Shown one piece after another: positions 1 through 8,450 of a stretch of DNA of 64,000 nucleotides (position 1 is its first letter; the number at the start of each line of letters is the position of its first letter). Below the pieces are notes generated by a model, which worked only from the letters and a program-made list of their open reading frames with translations, was not told the origin of the DNA and searched no databases. The stretch is from Serinicoccus profundi (GTDB lineage Bacteria; Actinomycetota; Actinomycetes; Actinomycetales; Dermatophilaceae): positions 62,001-126,000 of the forward strand of contig NZ_CP042862.1 of the NCBI RefSeq assembly GCF_008001015.1. Reading direction: 5' to 3'. Made by a program: the position numbers and the translations under genes.

Positions 1-36
1 GGACCGGGTGCCAGTCCCGTCCGTAGCGGTAGGTCA
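1..36 (-). CDS. 5' end of an unidentified gene behind the toxin gene (possible immunity gene)
   Basis: An ATG at 36 opens a frame on the minus strand that reads MTYRYGRDWHPV and runs off the window. It starts 11 nt after the stop of the upstream polymorphic toxin gene, with a weak purine-rich GAGAAGG before it. Polymorphic toxin genes are usually followed directly by their immunity gene, so position suggests an immunity protein; nothing in the twelve visible residues confirms this. Confidence 0.4.
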
Positions 37-47
37 TCGCTGCCTTC

Positions 48-2012
48 TCAGGGGTAGAGGTGTGCGGTGTAGTCGAAACCGTTGATGTCGATGATATGGA
101 CGCCGTTCTCGAAGGCGTACTCCGCCACCTCGTCGGGGATGCTCCCCCCGGCCTGCGGCGGCACCTGAAGGACCATCTCGCCCTGCAGCCGCTGACCGGC
201 CAGCCCGGACATCTGCGTCGAGGGCACGTCGGCGACCGTCGCGCCGTCGGGGTACTTCGTGACCAGCTCGTCGATGTAGCCGAACGCCGTGGTCGGCTGC
301 ACGTCGCCGAGCTGGGTGAGCTTGCGGGAGATGATCTGATCGCCGGGCACGTAGCTGTCCAGCCGGACGTAGCCTGACCCGCCGGGCGCCTGAAGGTAGA
401 CCTGGTTGTGCGGGTAGTTCGGGGTCATGTAGGTGTCGAACCTGTTGCCCGCCAGCATGTTCTGCAGCCAGGGCCGGTCGCCGAAGCGGCGCAGCTCGGC
501 CGGGGTGAGAAAGGCGTCGGTGGTGAAGTTGGCGGCATCGGCCAGCTCGTCGGCCGAGGCAGCCGGCCGACCACCCGGGAGCAACCGTCCGACGTCGGTG
601 CCGCTGGCGGCCAGCCGCTCGATGGAGGCGAGCTCCTCGACCGTGAGAGCGCGCTTGACCCACTTGCCGCCGACGGCGAACCACCCGACGACCGGCACCG
701 CCCCGGCATACGACAGCCCGGCGTCGACGTAGTTGCCCTCGGCGGTGTACCAGAGGCCGTTGAGCACGTCGGCCGGCTCACCGACGAGCGGCACCATCCC
801 CAGGACGTCGAGGAGGATGTGACCGGCCTGGGCGTACCACGGCGGCCGGTTCTCCTCGGCGATCCGGGCCTCCCGCTCGATCGCCGCGATCGACCCCTCG
901 AGGTCCTCGACCAGCCCCGGCTGCCAGGCGTCGGCGCCCTCCACCGGCGGTGCCATCAGCCCGGTCTGGAGCCCGGCGACCAGCTGGGAGACGGCATACT
1001 CGTCCATCCCGCGCAGACGCAGCGTCTCCCACAGCCGGGCGTTGACCTGCACCGTGCCGTCGTCGGTCTCCACCGTCACGGTCTCGCCCTCGGCGAAGAC
1101 CTGCCGCAGCGCCTCGGGGTTGTTGCCCATGCCCTGGTAGAGCCCCCCGAACGGGTCCGTCACCAGGTTGGTGGCGGGGCTCTTGCTCGGGTCGGGATCG
1201 AAGACGAACCCCATGGAGGTCCAGTACTCCGCCCCGTCGTCGCCCTCCAGGTCGACCATGCGGTCGTGGACGGTCGTGAGCAGCTCGGTGGAGAAGGTGC
1301 CCCGCGAGATCACCAGGGACAGGCGCTGCGCGCGGCCGCTGAACTGCGGCGCCTGCTCGATGGCGTCGGCCCAGGCCTCGCTCATCCCGGGCACCTCCAG
1401 GTCGCCCTCGCCCTGGGAGGCCAGTCCGTAGGTCATCCCCAGGCCGTTGAGCAAGGCGTCGTAGCGACCGTCGAAATCGGTGGCCTCCTCCTCGGTACGC
1501 GCGTGGAACTCGCGGTAGGAGTTGATGCTCTGGAGGTACTGGTCCAGGGTCGAGGGCGAGACCCGGCCCGCCACGGCCGCGGCGAAGTAGGGGTCGTGGG
1601 CATGCTCGGCGAGGATCTCCAGCAGCCGAGGGTCGATGTCCTGCGGGTCGGTGAACTCCGCCGGCGTCATGAGCACCTCGACCTCCTCGGCCAAGGAGTC
1701 CACCTCGGCCTGCGACAGGTCGCTGACATAGCTCTCGTCGATCTCCACGACGCCGACGCCGGGTATGCCGGGGGTGCTGCCTGCGATGAGGCGCGCCAGC
1801 GCGAGGCGACGGTCGAGGTCGCGGATCCGGTCGCTCATCCACGTCCAGATGGCGGAGCCGAAGTCCACCTGCGCGACGGACCCGGTGCCGATGAGGACCT
1901 GGTCCAGCCGTCCCCTGATGGTGCTGACGTCGGAGGGGAGGTCGTCATGGGCCGACCTCATGTCACTGACGAGGTCCTCCATCGCCCCGATGTCGATGCT
2001 GACGAGTGTCAC
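48..2012 (-). CDS. Polymorphic toxin with pre-toxin TG domain, probably type VII secreted
   Basis: The 654-residue protein begins at a GTG preceded by AGGGG. The N-terminal 60-90 residues look helical and WXG/LXG-like (an aspartate/arginine-rich helix with WTWMSDRIRDLD). Around residues 395-455 is a hydrophobic Gly-rich segment of the pre-toxin TG type (ILLDVLGMVPLVGEPAD, then AGAVPVVG), which usually precedes a toxic C-terminus. The last 130 residues (from about FDTYMTPNYPHNQVYL to the end) form a compact domain with a conserved-looking VRLDSYVPGDQIISRKLTQL stretch; I recognise it as the variable toxin module but cannot assign its activity. The WXG100-like gene lies 9 nt upstream and a partial gene 11 nt downstream, giving a partner-toxin-immunity layout. 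Export through a type VII system is inferred from the N-terminus and neighbour. Confidence 0.75.
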   Translation of the reverse strand: MTLVSIDIGAMEDLVSDMRSAHDDLPSDVSTIRGRLDQVLIGTGSVAQVDFGSAIWTWMSDRIRDLDRRLALARLIAGSTPGIPGVGVVEIDESYVSDLSQAEVDSLAEEVEVLMTPAEFTDPQDIDPRLLEILAEHAHDPYFAAAVAGRVSPSTLDQYLQSINSYREFHARTEEEATDFDGRYDALLNGLGMTYGLASQGEGDLEVPGMSEAWADAIEQAPQFSGRAQRLSLVISRGTFSTELLTTVHDRMVDLEGDDGAEYWTSMGFVFDPDPSKSPATNLVTDPFGGLYQGMGNNPEALRQVFAEGETVTVETDDGTVQVNARLWETLRLRGMDEYAVSQLVAGLQTGLMAPPVEGADAWQPGLVEDLEGSIAAIEREARIAEENRPPWYAQAGHILLDVLGMVPLVGEPADVLNGLWYTAEGNYVDAGLSYAGAVPVVGWFAVGGKWVKRALTVEELASIERLAASGTDVGRLLPGGRPAASADELADAANFTTDAFLTPAELRRFGDRPWLQNMLAGNRFDTYMTPNYPHNQVYLQAPGGSGYVRLDSYVPGDQIISRKLTQLGDVQPTTAFGYIDELVTKYPDGATVADVPSTQMSGLAGQRLQGEMVLQVPPQAGGSIPDEVAEYAFENGVHIIDINGFDYTAHLYP

Positions 2013-2020
2013 CGCGACCC

Positions 2021-2335
2021 CTACCGCGGTCCCATGCGCTGCCAGCGCACCTGCCAGGCGGTCGACTCCACCCGCTCCGGCTGTCCGGCGATGACCCGGT
2101 CGAAGTCGTCGAGCGCCTCGGGACCGGCGTCGGTGAGCTTGCTCCGGTAGGTGTCGAGCTCGCCGGAGAAGTCCTCACCCATCGGGCCCTGCCAGGCTCC
2201 GGAGTCCATCGCGCGCCGCGCGGCGCGCAGGGCGTCCTCCAGGCGCGAGGCCGGGCCGACGCACGCAGCCCGGGCGCTGCGGACCGCATCCTTGTAGGTG
2301 TTGTCGACCATGACGACCTCGTCCTCGCCCGACAT
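2021..2335 (-). CDS. WXG100-like small helical protein, partner of the toxin
   Basis: The 104-residue product starts at an ATG with a strong GAGGAGGGG ribosome site. It has the size and helix-turn-helix hairpin character of ESAT-6/WXG100 proteins, with a turn motif SGAWQGPMGEDF near residues 44-55 where family members carry Trp-X-Gly; here the order is Ala-Trp-Gln-Gly. It ends 8 nt before the toxin gene and must be co-transcribed with it. The probable role is a secretion partner for the toxin's N-terminal helices. The signature is degenerate, so the assignment rests on size, predicted helices and context. Confidence 0.7.
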   Translation of the reverse strand: MSGEDEVVMVDNTYKDAVRSARAACVGPASRLEDALRAARRAMDSGAWQGPMGEDFSGELDTYRSKLTDAGPEALDDFDRVIAGQPERVESTAWQVRWQRMGPR

Positions 2336-2396
2336 GTGCCCCTCCTCGGTGCCAGCCGTCAGCCTGTCGACGGGTCACGCTAGCGGCGGTGCCGCG

Positions 2397-3278
2397 TCAC
2401 GGGACGACGACGACCGGCACCGGGGAGTGGCGCAGGATCTTGGAGGCGCTCGAGCCGAGGAAGACCTGGCTCATCCGGTGGGTCGAGCTGGAGCCCACGA
2501 CGAGGACGTCGCCCCGGTCCCAGTCCAGGCTGTCCATCGCCACCCCCCAGCTGCGGCCGACGGCGACCGACAGCTGCAGCCCGTCGCCGACGCCGAGCTC
2601 GAGCAGATGCTCGCGCGCCTTGGCCTGCTCCGCGCCGGCCGTCTCCACGCGGTGGGCCAGCACCATGTCCTCGGCGCCGCTGACCCGGGGTGGGTACATG
2701 GTGCGGGTGCGGACCGCGAAGGTCACGACCCGCAGCGACGCCTCGGTGCGCAGGGCGATCGCGGCGACCTGTCGCATGAGTGCCCAGGTCGGGTCGTCAC
2801 CGCGGAAGGCGAGGGTGACGCGGTGCACCGTGCTCCCTGCCCCGGCCTCGTAGCCACGAGGGGCGACGGCGACGGGCACCGTCGAGGAGTGCAGGAGGCG
2901 GTCGGTCTTGCTGGTGATGCCGATGCGACCGTGCGCCACGTCCTCGCCGGAGCCGACGACGAGCAGGTCGGCACCGTGCGCCCCGGCGTGCTCCAGCAGG
3001 ACAGGTGGGACGGAGCGGCCCGAGACCCACCGGGCGTCGCTCGGCACGTCATCGTGCTCGCTCAGGTATGCGGTCGCCGCGGTGACCGCGGCCTCACCCT
3101 CCTCAGCGGCCCAGCGCTCGAACTCGCGGTCGGTGTCGCCCGCGACGGCGGTCGGCCAGCCCTGGGGGACCACGGTGAGGGCGTGCACCTCGGTCCGGTC
3201 GGACCTGGCCAGCTGGCAGGCCAGGTCCAGGGCACCCAGGTCCTCACGGTGCGGGCTGTAGCCGACCAGGATGCTCAT
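2397..3278 (-). CDS. Tandem-domain universal stress protein (UspA family)
   Basis: The start at 3278 (MSILVGYSPHRED) overlaps the permease stop as ATGA and has GAGGAG upstream. The 293-residue protein holds two Usp domains, about residues 1-145 and 150-293. Each ends with an ATP-binding type loop: VVGSGEDVAHGRIG in the first and VVGSSSTHRMSQVFLGS in the second, followed by SPVPVVVV-like strands. Usp proteins bind ATP and act in stress and stationary-phase survival in the cytoplasm. Translational coupling to an amino-acid permease suggests that it modulates or monitors that transporter, an arrangement seen in other bacteria; the regulatory role is inferred. Confidence 0.9.
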   Translation of the reverse strand: MSILVGYSPHREDLGALDLACQLARSDRTEVHALTVVPQGWPTAVAGDTDREFERWAAEEGEAAVTAATAYLSEHDDVPSDARWVSGRSVPPVLLEHAGAHGADLLVVGSGEDVAHGRIGITSKTDRLLHSSTVPVAVAPRGYEAGAGSTVHRVTLAFRGDDPTWALMRQVAAIALRTEASLRVVTFAVRTRTMYPPRVSGAEDMVLAHRVETAGAEQAKAREHLLELGVGDGLQLSVAVGRSWGVAMDSLDWDRGDVLVVGSSSTHRMSQVFLGSSASKILRHSPVPVVVVP

Positions 3279-4783
3279 ACGCTCTCGGTCTCCTCGTCGC
3301 CGCGGCTCTCGGCGATCTGCTCGAGGTCGGTGATGGTGTTGAGCGCGGCATGGCGCCGGCCGTAGGCGAAGTAGAAGATCACCACGACGAGCAGCCAGCT
3401 CGCGAAGATGAGCCAGGTCAGCGCGGGGAGTCCGAGGACGATCCACACGCAGATCAGCACGGTGAGCAGGGGCGTCACCGGGTAGCCGGGGATGCGGAAC
3501 GGTCGCTCCAGGTCGGGGTGGGTGCGGCGCAGCACCACCACGCCGATGGCCACGGCGGAGAACGCCACGAGGGTCCCGATCGACACGGTGTCCCACAGGT
3601 AGTCGGCGGGGACGAAACCGGCGATCACCGCGATGACGACCGCCGCGACCACCGTGTTGAAGTTGGGGGTCAGCGTGGTCGGGTTGACCTTGGTGAACCG
3701 TCTGGAGATCAGTCCGTCGCGACCGATCGCGAACAGGATGCGGGTCTGGCCGTAGAGCGTGACCAGGGTGACCGAGAAGATCGAGATCACCGCGCCCGCG
3801 GCGAGGACGGTGCCCCATACCGCGGTGCCGGTCACGTCGTTGAGGATCTGTGACAGGCCCGCGCTCTGGGCCTCCTCGGTCGCGAACCAGGCGGGCTCCT
3901 TGGCCGCGATCCCGGCGAAGGCCACCAGCAGGTAGACGGTGGTGACGATGATCAGGGCGCCGATGATGGCCCGGGGCAGCGCCTTCTGCGGGTTCTTGAC
4001 CTCTTCACCGGCGGTGGCCACGGCGTCCAGACCGATGAAGGAGAAGAAGATCGTGCCTGCGGCGGCCGTGATCCCGCCGACCCCCGAGCCGAAGAAGTTG
4101 CTGAAGTTGTCGGCGTTGAACCCGGTGATGGCGATGATGATGAAGAGCACGAGCACGCCGAGCTTGGTGATCACCATGATCGCGTTGACACGCGCGGACT
4201 CCGTCGCACCGCGTATCAGCAGGAGCATGCAGAGCAGGACCAGCACTACCGCGGGCAGGTTGACGAACCCCCCGGTCGCGAGGCCGTCCTCGCCCGGCAC
4301 GAAGGATGTGGACAGCGCCGCGGGCAGCTGGAAGCCCAGCGTGGAGGAGAGGAGCTCGTTGAAGTAGCCGCTCCACCCCACCGAGACCGCGGAGGTGGCC
4401 ACGCCATACTCCAGCAGCACGCAACCAGCGATCAGGACGGCGACGAACTCACCCATCGCGTGGTAGGCGTAGGAGTAGGTCGAGCCGCTGACCGGGATCG
4501 AACTGGCCAGCTCGGCGTAGCACAGTGCTGACAGGCCAGCGGCGAGGCCAGCGAGGAGGAAGCTGACGATGACGCCTGGGCCGGCCTCCGGCACCGACTC
4601 GCTGAGCACGAAGAAGATCCCGGTGCCCACCGTCGCGCCGACCCCGAACATCATCAGCTGGAAGGTCGTCAGGGTGCGTCCGAGCTCCTCGCCCGGATGG
4701 TGGTGCTTGCGAAACACGATCGGCTTGCGCCGCCGGAGCTGCTCTCCCAGCGACAGGTGTGCGGCGTGCCCAGTTGTGGCCAT
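3275..4783 (-). CDS. APC-family amino acid permease (cationic-type)
   Basis: The protein has 502 residues and about 12 hydrophobic spans. The N-terminal signature (GVGATVGTGIFFVLSE) is the unwound TM1 substrate site of APC transporters, and FSFIGLDAVATAGEEVKNPQKALPRAI is the TM6-TM7 signature of the cationic amino acid transporter/YfnA branch. It should be an inner-membrane amino acid/H+ symporter; the exact substrate is not visible. It starts at ATG with GAGGGG upstream, and its last four bases overlap the downstream universal stress protein gene. Confidence 0.9.
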   Translation of the reverse strand: MATTGHAAHLSLGEQLRRRKPIVFRKHHHPGEELGRTLTTFQLMMFGVGATVGTGIFFVLSESVPEAGPGVIVSFLLAGLAAGLSALCYAELASSIPVSGSTYSYAYHAMGEFVAVLIAGCVLLEYGVATSAVSVGWSGYFNELLSSTLGFQLPAALSTSFVPGEDGLATGGFVNLPAVVLVLLCMLLLIRGATESARVNAIMVITKLGVLVLFIIIAITGFNADNFSNFFGSGVGGITAAAGTIFFSFIGLDAVATAGEEVKNPQKALPRAIIGALIIVTTVYLLVAFAGIAAKEPAWFATEEAQSAGLSQILNDVTGTAVWGTVLAAGAVISIFSVTLVTLYGQTRILFAIGRDGLISRRFTKVNPTTLTPNFNTVVAAVVIAVIAGFVPADYLWDTVSIGTLVAFSAVAIGVVVLRRTHPDLERPFRIPGYPVTPLLTVLICVWIVLGLPALTWLIFASWLLVVVIFYFAYGRRHAALNTITDLEQIAESRGDEETESV

Positions 4784-4951
4784 GGGGCGATCCCCTCGTG
4801 TGATCAGGTGGGCGGTAACCTACTCCTGGGTCGGGACTGCTGCAACAGCGGAACTCGCGGGAGTCGGCCACCTCAGATCGCAGCAGATGTCGTCCACCGC
4901 ACCCCGGCGCGATCAGGTGACGTGGTCGGCCGGTTGTGCTTGCATGAGCGC

Positions 4952-5998
4952 ATGTCAACGACGACACGGACCAGCCTGGCCGCCCTCTGCGCCACCGCCC
5001 TCGCGGGCACCCTCGCCGCCGCACCCACCCAGGCGGTGGACAGCACCGACTACGTCGCCCTCGGCGACAGCTTCTCCGCCGGCACCGGCACCTTCGCCCG
5101 CACCGACTCCTGCTACCGCTCGCCCTACGGATATCCCGTCCTCGTCGCGGGCCAGCAGGGGCTCGCCCTGGACTACCAGGCCTGCTCCGGCGCCGACACT
5201 TCCGACGTGCTGGCCGACCAGCTCGGCACGCTGAGTCCCGGGACCGCGCACGTGTCGATGACGATCGGCGGCAACGACGTCGGCTTCGCCGACGTGCTCA
5301 CCGAGTGCGCGCTCCCCGGCTGGGTCAGCGACTGCGACGGCGAGATCGACGACAGCCTGGTCACCCTGCGCACCCAGCTGCCGGGTCGTCTCGACCAGGT
5401 CTACGGCGAGATCGCGGACCGGGCGCCCAACGCTCAGGTGGCGATCGCCGGCTACCCCTACCTCTTCAACGGCCAGGACTGCTCCTTCGCGACCTTCTTC
5501 TCCGGGCGCGAGATGTCCCGGCTCAACGCCGGTACCGCCGAGCTGGACCGCCTCATCGACGCCCGCTCCGGCGCCGCCGGGTTCACCTACGTCGAGGTCC
5601 GCGACGACTTCGCCGGCCACGCGGTGTGCGACAGCCAGGCGTGGATCAACAACCTGACCTTCCCGGTCGACGAGTCCTTCCACCCCAACCGCGCCGGCAA
5701 CCGGGCGTATGCCGCGGCGATCACCCCCGCGCTCGGCGTCACCTCGTCGACCGCCTCGCGGATGGCGACGCCTCAGGCCGAGCCCGCGTCGACCCCGAGC
5801 CTGCGGGCCCAGGCCGACGCCGTGCTCGACCTGCAGCTCACCAGCGACCGCAACCTGCGCCGGGCCGCGACGGCCGGGGTGAACCCCGGTGAGGTCACCC
5901 GCGCCGTCGCCAAGCTGCGCAGCGGCAACGAGCGGGTCGTCCGGACCGGGCTCGCCGACCTGCAGGCCCTCGACGCCGAGCTCGCGGCGCGCGACTGA
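4952..5998 (+). CDS. Secreted SGNH/GDSL hydrolase with extra C-terminal helical region
   Basis: The chosen ATG at 4952 starts a Sec signal peptide (about 28 residues ending ...AAPTQA). The mature protein begins with block I (YVALGDSFSAG, catalytic Ser), has block III GGNDVGF with the Asn of the oxyanion hole, and ends its catalytic domain with block V SFHPNRAGNRAY carrying the catalytic His. This is the Streptomyces-type extracellular lipase/esterase fold. About 90 residues follow (from about residue 260), charged and helical, ending LDAELAARD; their role is unknown. The 348-residue length is longer than a minimal SGNH enzyme because of this tail. It is a single gene divergent from the permease. 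Confidence 0.88.
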   Translation: MSTTTRTSLAALCATALAGTLAAAPTQAVDSTDYVALGDSFSAGTGTFARTDSCYRSPYGYPVLVAGQQGLALDYQACSGADTSDVLADQLGTLSPGTAHVSMTIGGNDVGFADVLTECALPGWVSDCDGEIDDSLVTLRTQLPGRLDQVYGEIADRAPNAQVAIAGYPYLFNGQDCSFATFFSGREMSRLNAGTAELDRLIDARSGAAGFTYVEVRDDFAGHAVCDSQAWINNLTFPVDESFHPNRAGNRAYAAAITPALGVTSSTASRMATPQAEPASTPSLRAQADAVLDLQLTSDRNLRRAATAGVNPGEVTRAVAKLRSGNERVVRTGLADLQALDAELAARD

Positions 5999-6005
5999 CC
6001 TCAGA

Positions 6006-7037
6006 TCAAAGAACGTCGACCAACTGCTCCATCCGGTCGGCCTGGCGCGCGAGCTGGCGCCGGTACACGTCCTCCCGGGCATGTCCCCGCAGAACCGTCA
6101 GGCGCCTGGTCGAGCCGCTCATCAGCCAGCCGTGAGCCAGCAAGAGTTGCTCTGCGGGTTCCAGCGTGCCCGGCAGTCTCGACCAGACCCGCAGGATGTC
6201 GTCGACTGTCCGTCGGGGATCGCGGGAGAAGAGGTGGAGCTTCGCGGCGTCGATCATCACCGGAGCCTCGCCGGAGTGCTCCCAGTCGACCAGGCGGTAC
6301 CCGCCCGGCCCCTCGAGGACGTTCGAAGCCACGAGGTCACCATGGCTCCAGGAGACGGCGACGGTCTTGTGATGCTGCGCGAGCAGTTCGGACACTCGGC
6401 CCTCGACGCGTCGCTGGACGAGTCCCGCGGCGGCAGTCCGGGCCCACCGGAGGGCGAAGACCTCGCCCCACTCATCGCGGACGGAGACCTCGCGCAGACC
6501 GTATGACCTGTGCACAGCCCCGAGCCGGTGCAGCAGGTGAGGCGCGGCGACGGCCAGTCGACCGGTGCCGACCAGCGGGGAGCCGTCGACCCAGTCCTCC
6601 ACGAGATAGGCGAGCCTGCGGTCGAGCCTGCCGTGCGCTCGCAGCGGAGGGACGAGGTCAGGGTCTACCGCTGAGACGACCTCATGGGCTCGGACAGCTC
6701 GAGAGATGCCACCGTTCGCGTCCCCTGGCTGGATCGCCAAGGTGAGGCGCGACCGCTGGTAGCCGGCCCGCAGCTTGACCTCCGCACGCAGGTCGAACTT
6801 GGCCAGGACGATGACATCCGCGGCCACCTTCGCGCTGTGGACGTGCACCTCGTCGGCTGGCCAGTCACCCTGCGCCGAGCGCGGGATCAGGGACACTCTC
6901 CGGGGGTCGATCCTCGGTGTCATCAAGGTGCGCCCGTGGGCGACCAGGCGACGAGGGCGCGTGGCTGCGGGAAGCAGGGCCTCGGTGCGCTCGGCGCGGC
7001 GGACAGCCTTGAGTGCCAGGTTGTTCCGGTCCGGCAT
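6006..7037 (-). CDS. Aminoglycoside-phosphotransferase-fold kinase of unknown substrate
   Basis: The 343-residue protein contains the APH catalytic loop SWSHGDLVASNVLEG (HGD with the Asn six positions on) and the metal-binding DWEHSGEAPVMIDAAKL that follows. An N-lobe type AYLVEDWVDGSPL hinge lies upstream. These identify an ATP-dependent small-molecule kinase of the APH/choline kinase superfamily. Basic residues are plentiful, and no close subfamily is recognisable. A GGAGAGGGG site precedes the ATG. It converges on the SGNH gene with only 7 nt between the stops. Confidence 0.75.
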   Translation of the reverse strand: MPDRNNLALKAVRRAERTEALLPAATRPRRLVAHGRTLMTPRIDPRRVSLIPRSAQGDWPADEVHVHSAKVAADVIVLAKFDLRAEVKLRAGYQRSRLTLAIQPGDANGGISRAVRAHEVVSAVDPDLVPPLRAHGRLDRRLAYLVEDWVDGSPLVGTGRLAVAAPHLLHRLGAVHRSYGLREVSVRDEWGEVFALRWARTAAAGLVQRRVEGRVSELLAQHHKTVAVSWSHGDLVASNVLEGPGGYRLVDWEHSGEAPVMIDAAKLHLFSRDPRRTVDDILRVWSRLPGTLEPAEQLLLAHGWLMSGSTRRLTVLRGHAREDVYRRQLARQADRMEQLVDVL

Positions 7038-7123
7038 GGTCGCCCCTCTCCTGGCGGTTCCAACCAGTCAATCGGGGCAAGAGGAGAGGACCATGAGAGG
7101 AGACCGCCTGCCATGCTGGGCGC

Positions 7124-7504
7124 ATGCGGAACGTGCTCGGCTCGCCCCTGGAGGAGTGCGGCCTGGACCCGGTGACCGGATTCACCCGGTCCGGGGGCTG
7201 CGAGGTCACCCCGGACGATGCCGGGATCCACGGGATCTGCGCGGTGGTGACCGAGGACTTCCTGGCCCACCAGTTCTCCGTCGGCAACGACCTGCTCACG
7301 CCCCGCCCCGCCTGGGGCTTCCCCGGGCTGACGCCCGGCGACCGCTGGTGCGTGGTCGCGCTGCGCTGGCTGCAGGCGCACCAGGCCGGTCACGCCGCGC
7401 CGGTGGTGCTCGCCAGCACCCACGAGCGGGTGCTCGAGGTCGTCCCCCTCGACCTGCTGCAGCGGTATGCCGTGGACGTGCCGGACGACCTCTCGGGCCT
7501 CTAG
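7124..7504 (+). CDS. DUF2237 family protein
   Basis: This 126-residue protein matches the DUF2237 pattern throughout: NVLGSPLEECGLDPVTGF, HGICAVVTEDFL, GNDLLTPRP, FPGLTPGDRWCVVALRW and a late VVLASTHERVL. The family is widespread in bacteria and eukaryotes and has no established function. The invariant Cys and His residues are present. A CATGCT hexamer sits exactly 6 nt before the ATG, which fits the leaderless pattern seen elsewhere in this window. It converges on the next gene, with a 4-nt gap. Confidence 0.9.
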   Translation: MRNVLGSPLEECGLDPVTGFTRSGGCEVTPDDAGIHGICAVVTEDFLAHQFSVGNDLLTPRPAWGFPGLTPGDRWCVVALRWLQAHQAGHAAPVVLASTHERVLEVVPLDLLQRYAVDVPDDLSGL

Positions 7505-7508
7505 CCGT

Positions 7509-8237
7509 TCACGGCGTGGTCGGCCCCGCCCCGGGCCCGGACTCTGCCGCGGGCTCGGGCTCCGCGGCACGCCGCGACACCGACAGCAGCATGAGCCCGC
7601 CGAGCAGGTCGAGCACCCCGATGACGAGCAGCATGATCGTCAGGACGCCGGTGTCGCCGGCCATGAGCCTCGGGGCGGTGAAGAGGAGGATGACGATGGC
7701 GAGGGCGAGGTAGAACCAGCCGCGTCGGCGCAGGCTCGCGGGGTTGCGCCGGGCGAGCTCGGCGGCCGACAGTCGGGTGGGGCCCGCCTGCTCGGCCGGC
7801 TCCGGCTCCGCGACCGGGTGCGCGAGGGTGCCGTCGAAGTCGCTGCGGGTCTGGTGGTCGTAGGCCTCGTAGCCCGTCTCGTCGGCCACGATCTCCACGG
7901 CGCGGCGGGCCTGGGAGTGCACCCGGTCGAGGTCGTCGTGCTCGCCGTCGGGCAGGCTCACCGACGCCGACCGGTCGAAGAGCTCCACCTGCAGGCCGGT
8001 CTGCGTCGCGGTGAGCTCGCCGTAGACGTCACCCCCGGTCTCCTCGGCGACCCACGTCTCGATCTCACCGTCCAGGACCTCGCGCAGGCGCAGCTCGATG
8101 CGGCGGAAGGTCTCGACACCGGTCGTCAGCGCCTGGGCGTCGGCCTCGGTCGCGGTGTCGTCGGCGTCGGCCTCCGCGAGCGCGTCGTCCCAGTCCTGGC
8201 CGGGGCTCCGGCGGCACAGCGTGATGTCGTAGCTCAT
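7509..8237 (-). CDS. Hypothetical protein with two C-terminal membrane spans
   Basis: The 242-residue product has an acidic soluble N-terminal region of about 165 residues (MSYDITLCRRSPGQDWDDALAEADAD) and then two hydrophobic segments, GWFYLALAIVILLFTAPRLM and a second ending GGLMLLSV, with an acidic Pro-rich tail. The family is not recognised. The soluble domain has an immunity- or adaptor-like look, but there is no motif to support that. The ATG is preceded by AGGATGAG. Confidence 0.6.
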   Translation of the reverse strand: MSYDITLCRRSPGQDWDDALAEADADDTATEADAQALTTGVETFRRIELRLREVLDGEIETWVAEETGGDVYGELTATQTGLQVELFDRSASVSLPDGEHDDLDRVHSQARRAVEIVADETGYEAYDHQTRSDFDGTLAHPVAEPEPAEQAGPTRLSAAELARRNPASLRRRGWFYLALAIVILLFTAPRLMAGDTGVLTIMLLVIGVLDLLGGLMLLSVSRRAAEPEPAAESGPGAGPTTP

Positions 8238-8298
8238 GGCGGCTCATCCTGCCCGGCCCGGGGTCCGCCTGACAAAAAGGGCACCTCAGCGGCACTCA

Positions 8299-8365
8299 CG
8301 ATATCCGTCACCGGAGCGTGCCGATATCCGCGCGGCATAACGAGAATGCGGCTGACAGGCATTCT
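8299..8365. promoter_or_regulatory. Direct and inverted repeats upstream of the DUF1540 gene
   Basis: The 9-mer CGATATCCG occurs at 8299-8307 and again at 8322-8330, 23 bp apart, i.e. about two helical turns. A perfect 7-bp inverted repeat, AGAATGC at 8343-8349 and GCATTCT at 8359-8365, follows with a 9-nt spacer. The spacing suggests paired binding sites for a dimeric regulator in the 246-bp gap before the DUF1540 gene. The regulator is unknown. Confidence 0.4.
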
Positions 8366-8450
8366 GGAATGTCGGCCTTTCCTATCTCTGATCAGGCACG
8401 ATGATCTTGTGGGAGCGGATCGCACGGCCCTACCGTCGTTCTCAGTCGCT

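Noticed and set aside
408-2150. A 580-codon open frame on the plus strand, and several like it opposite other genes (9621-10976, 12735-14627, 18595-20481, 23331-25193)
   Set aside because: They are antisense shadows of well-supported genes in GC-rich DNA: Arg/Gly/His/Ala-rich, no motifs, no ribosome sites, and the opposite strand has catalytic motifs throughout.
2397-3818. A 473-codon start for the universal stress protein
   Set aside because: The extra 180 codons lie inside the permease gene in another frame; the ATG at 3278 has a ribosome site and the proper Usp start MSILVGYSP.
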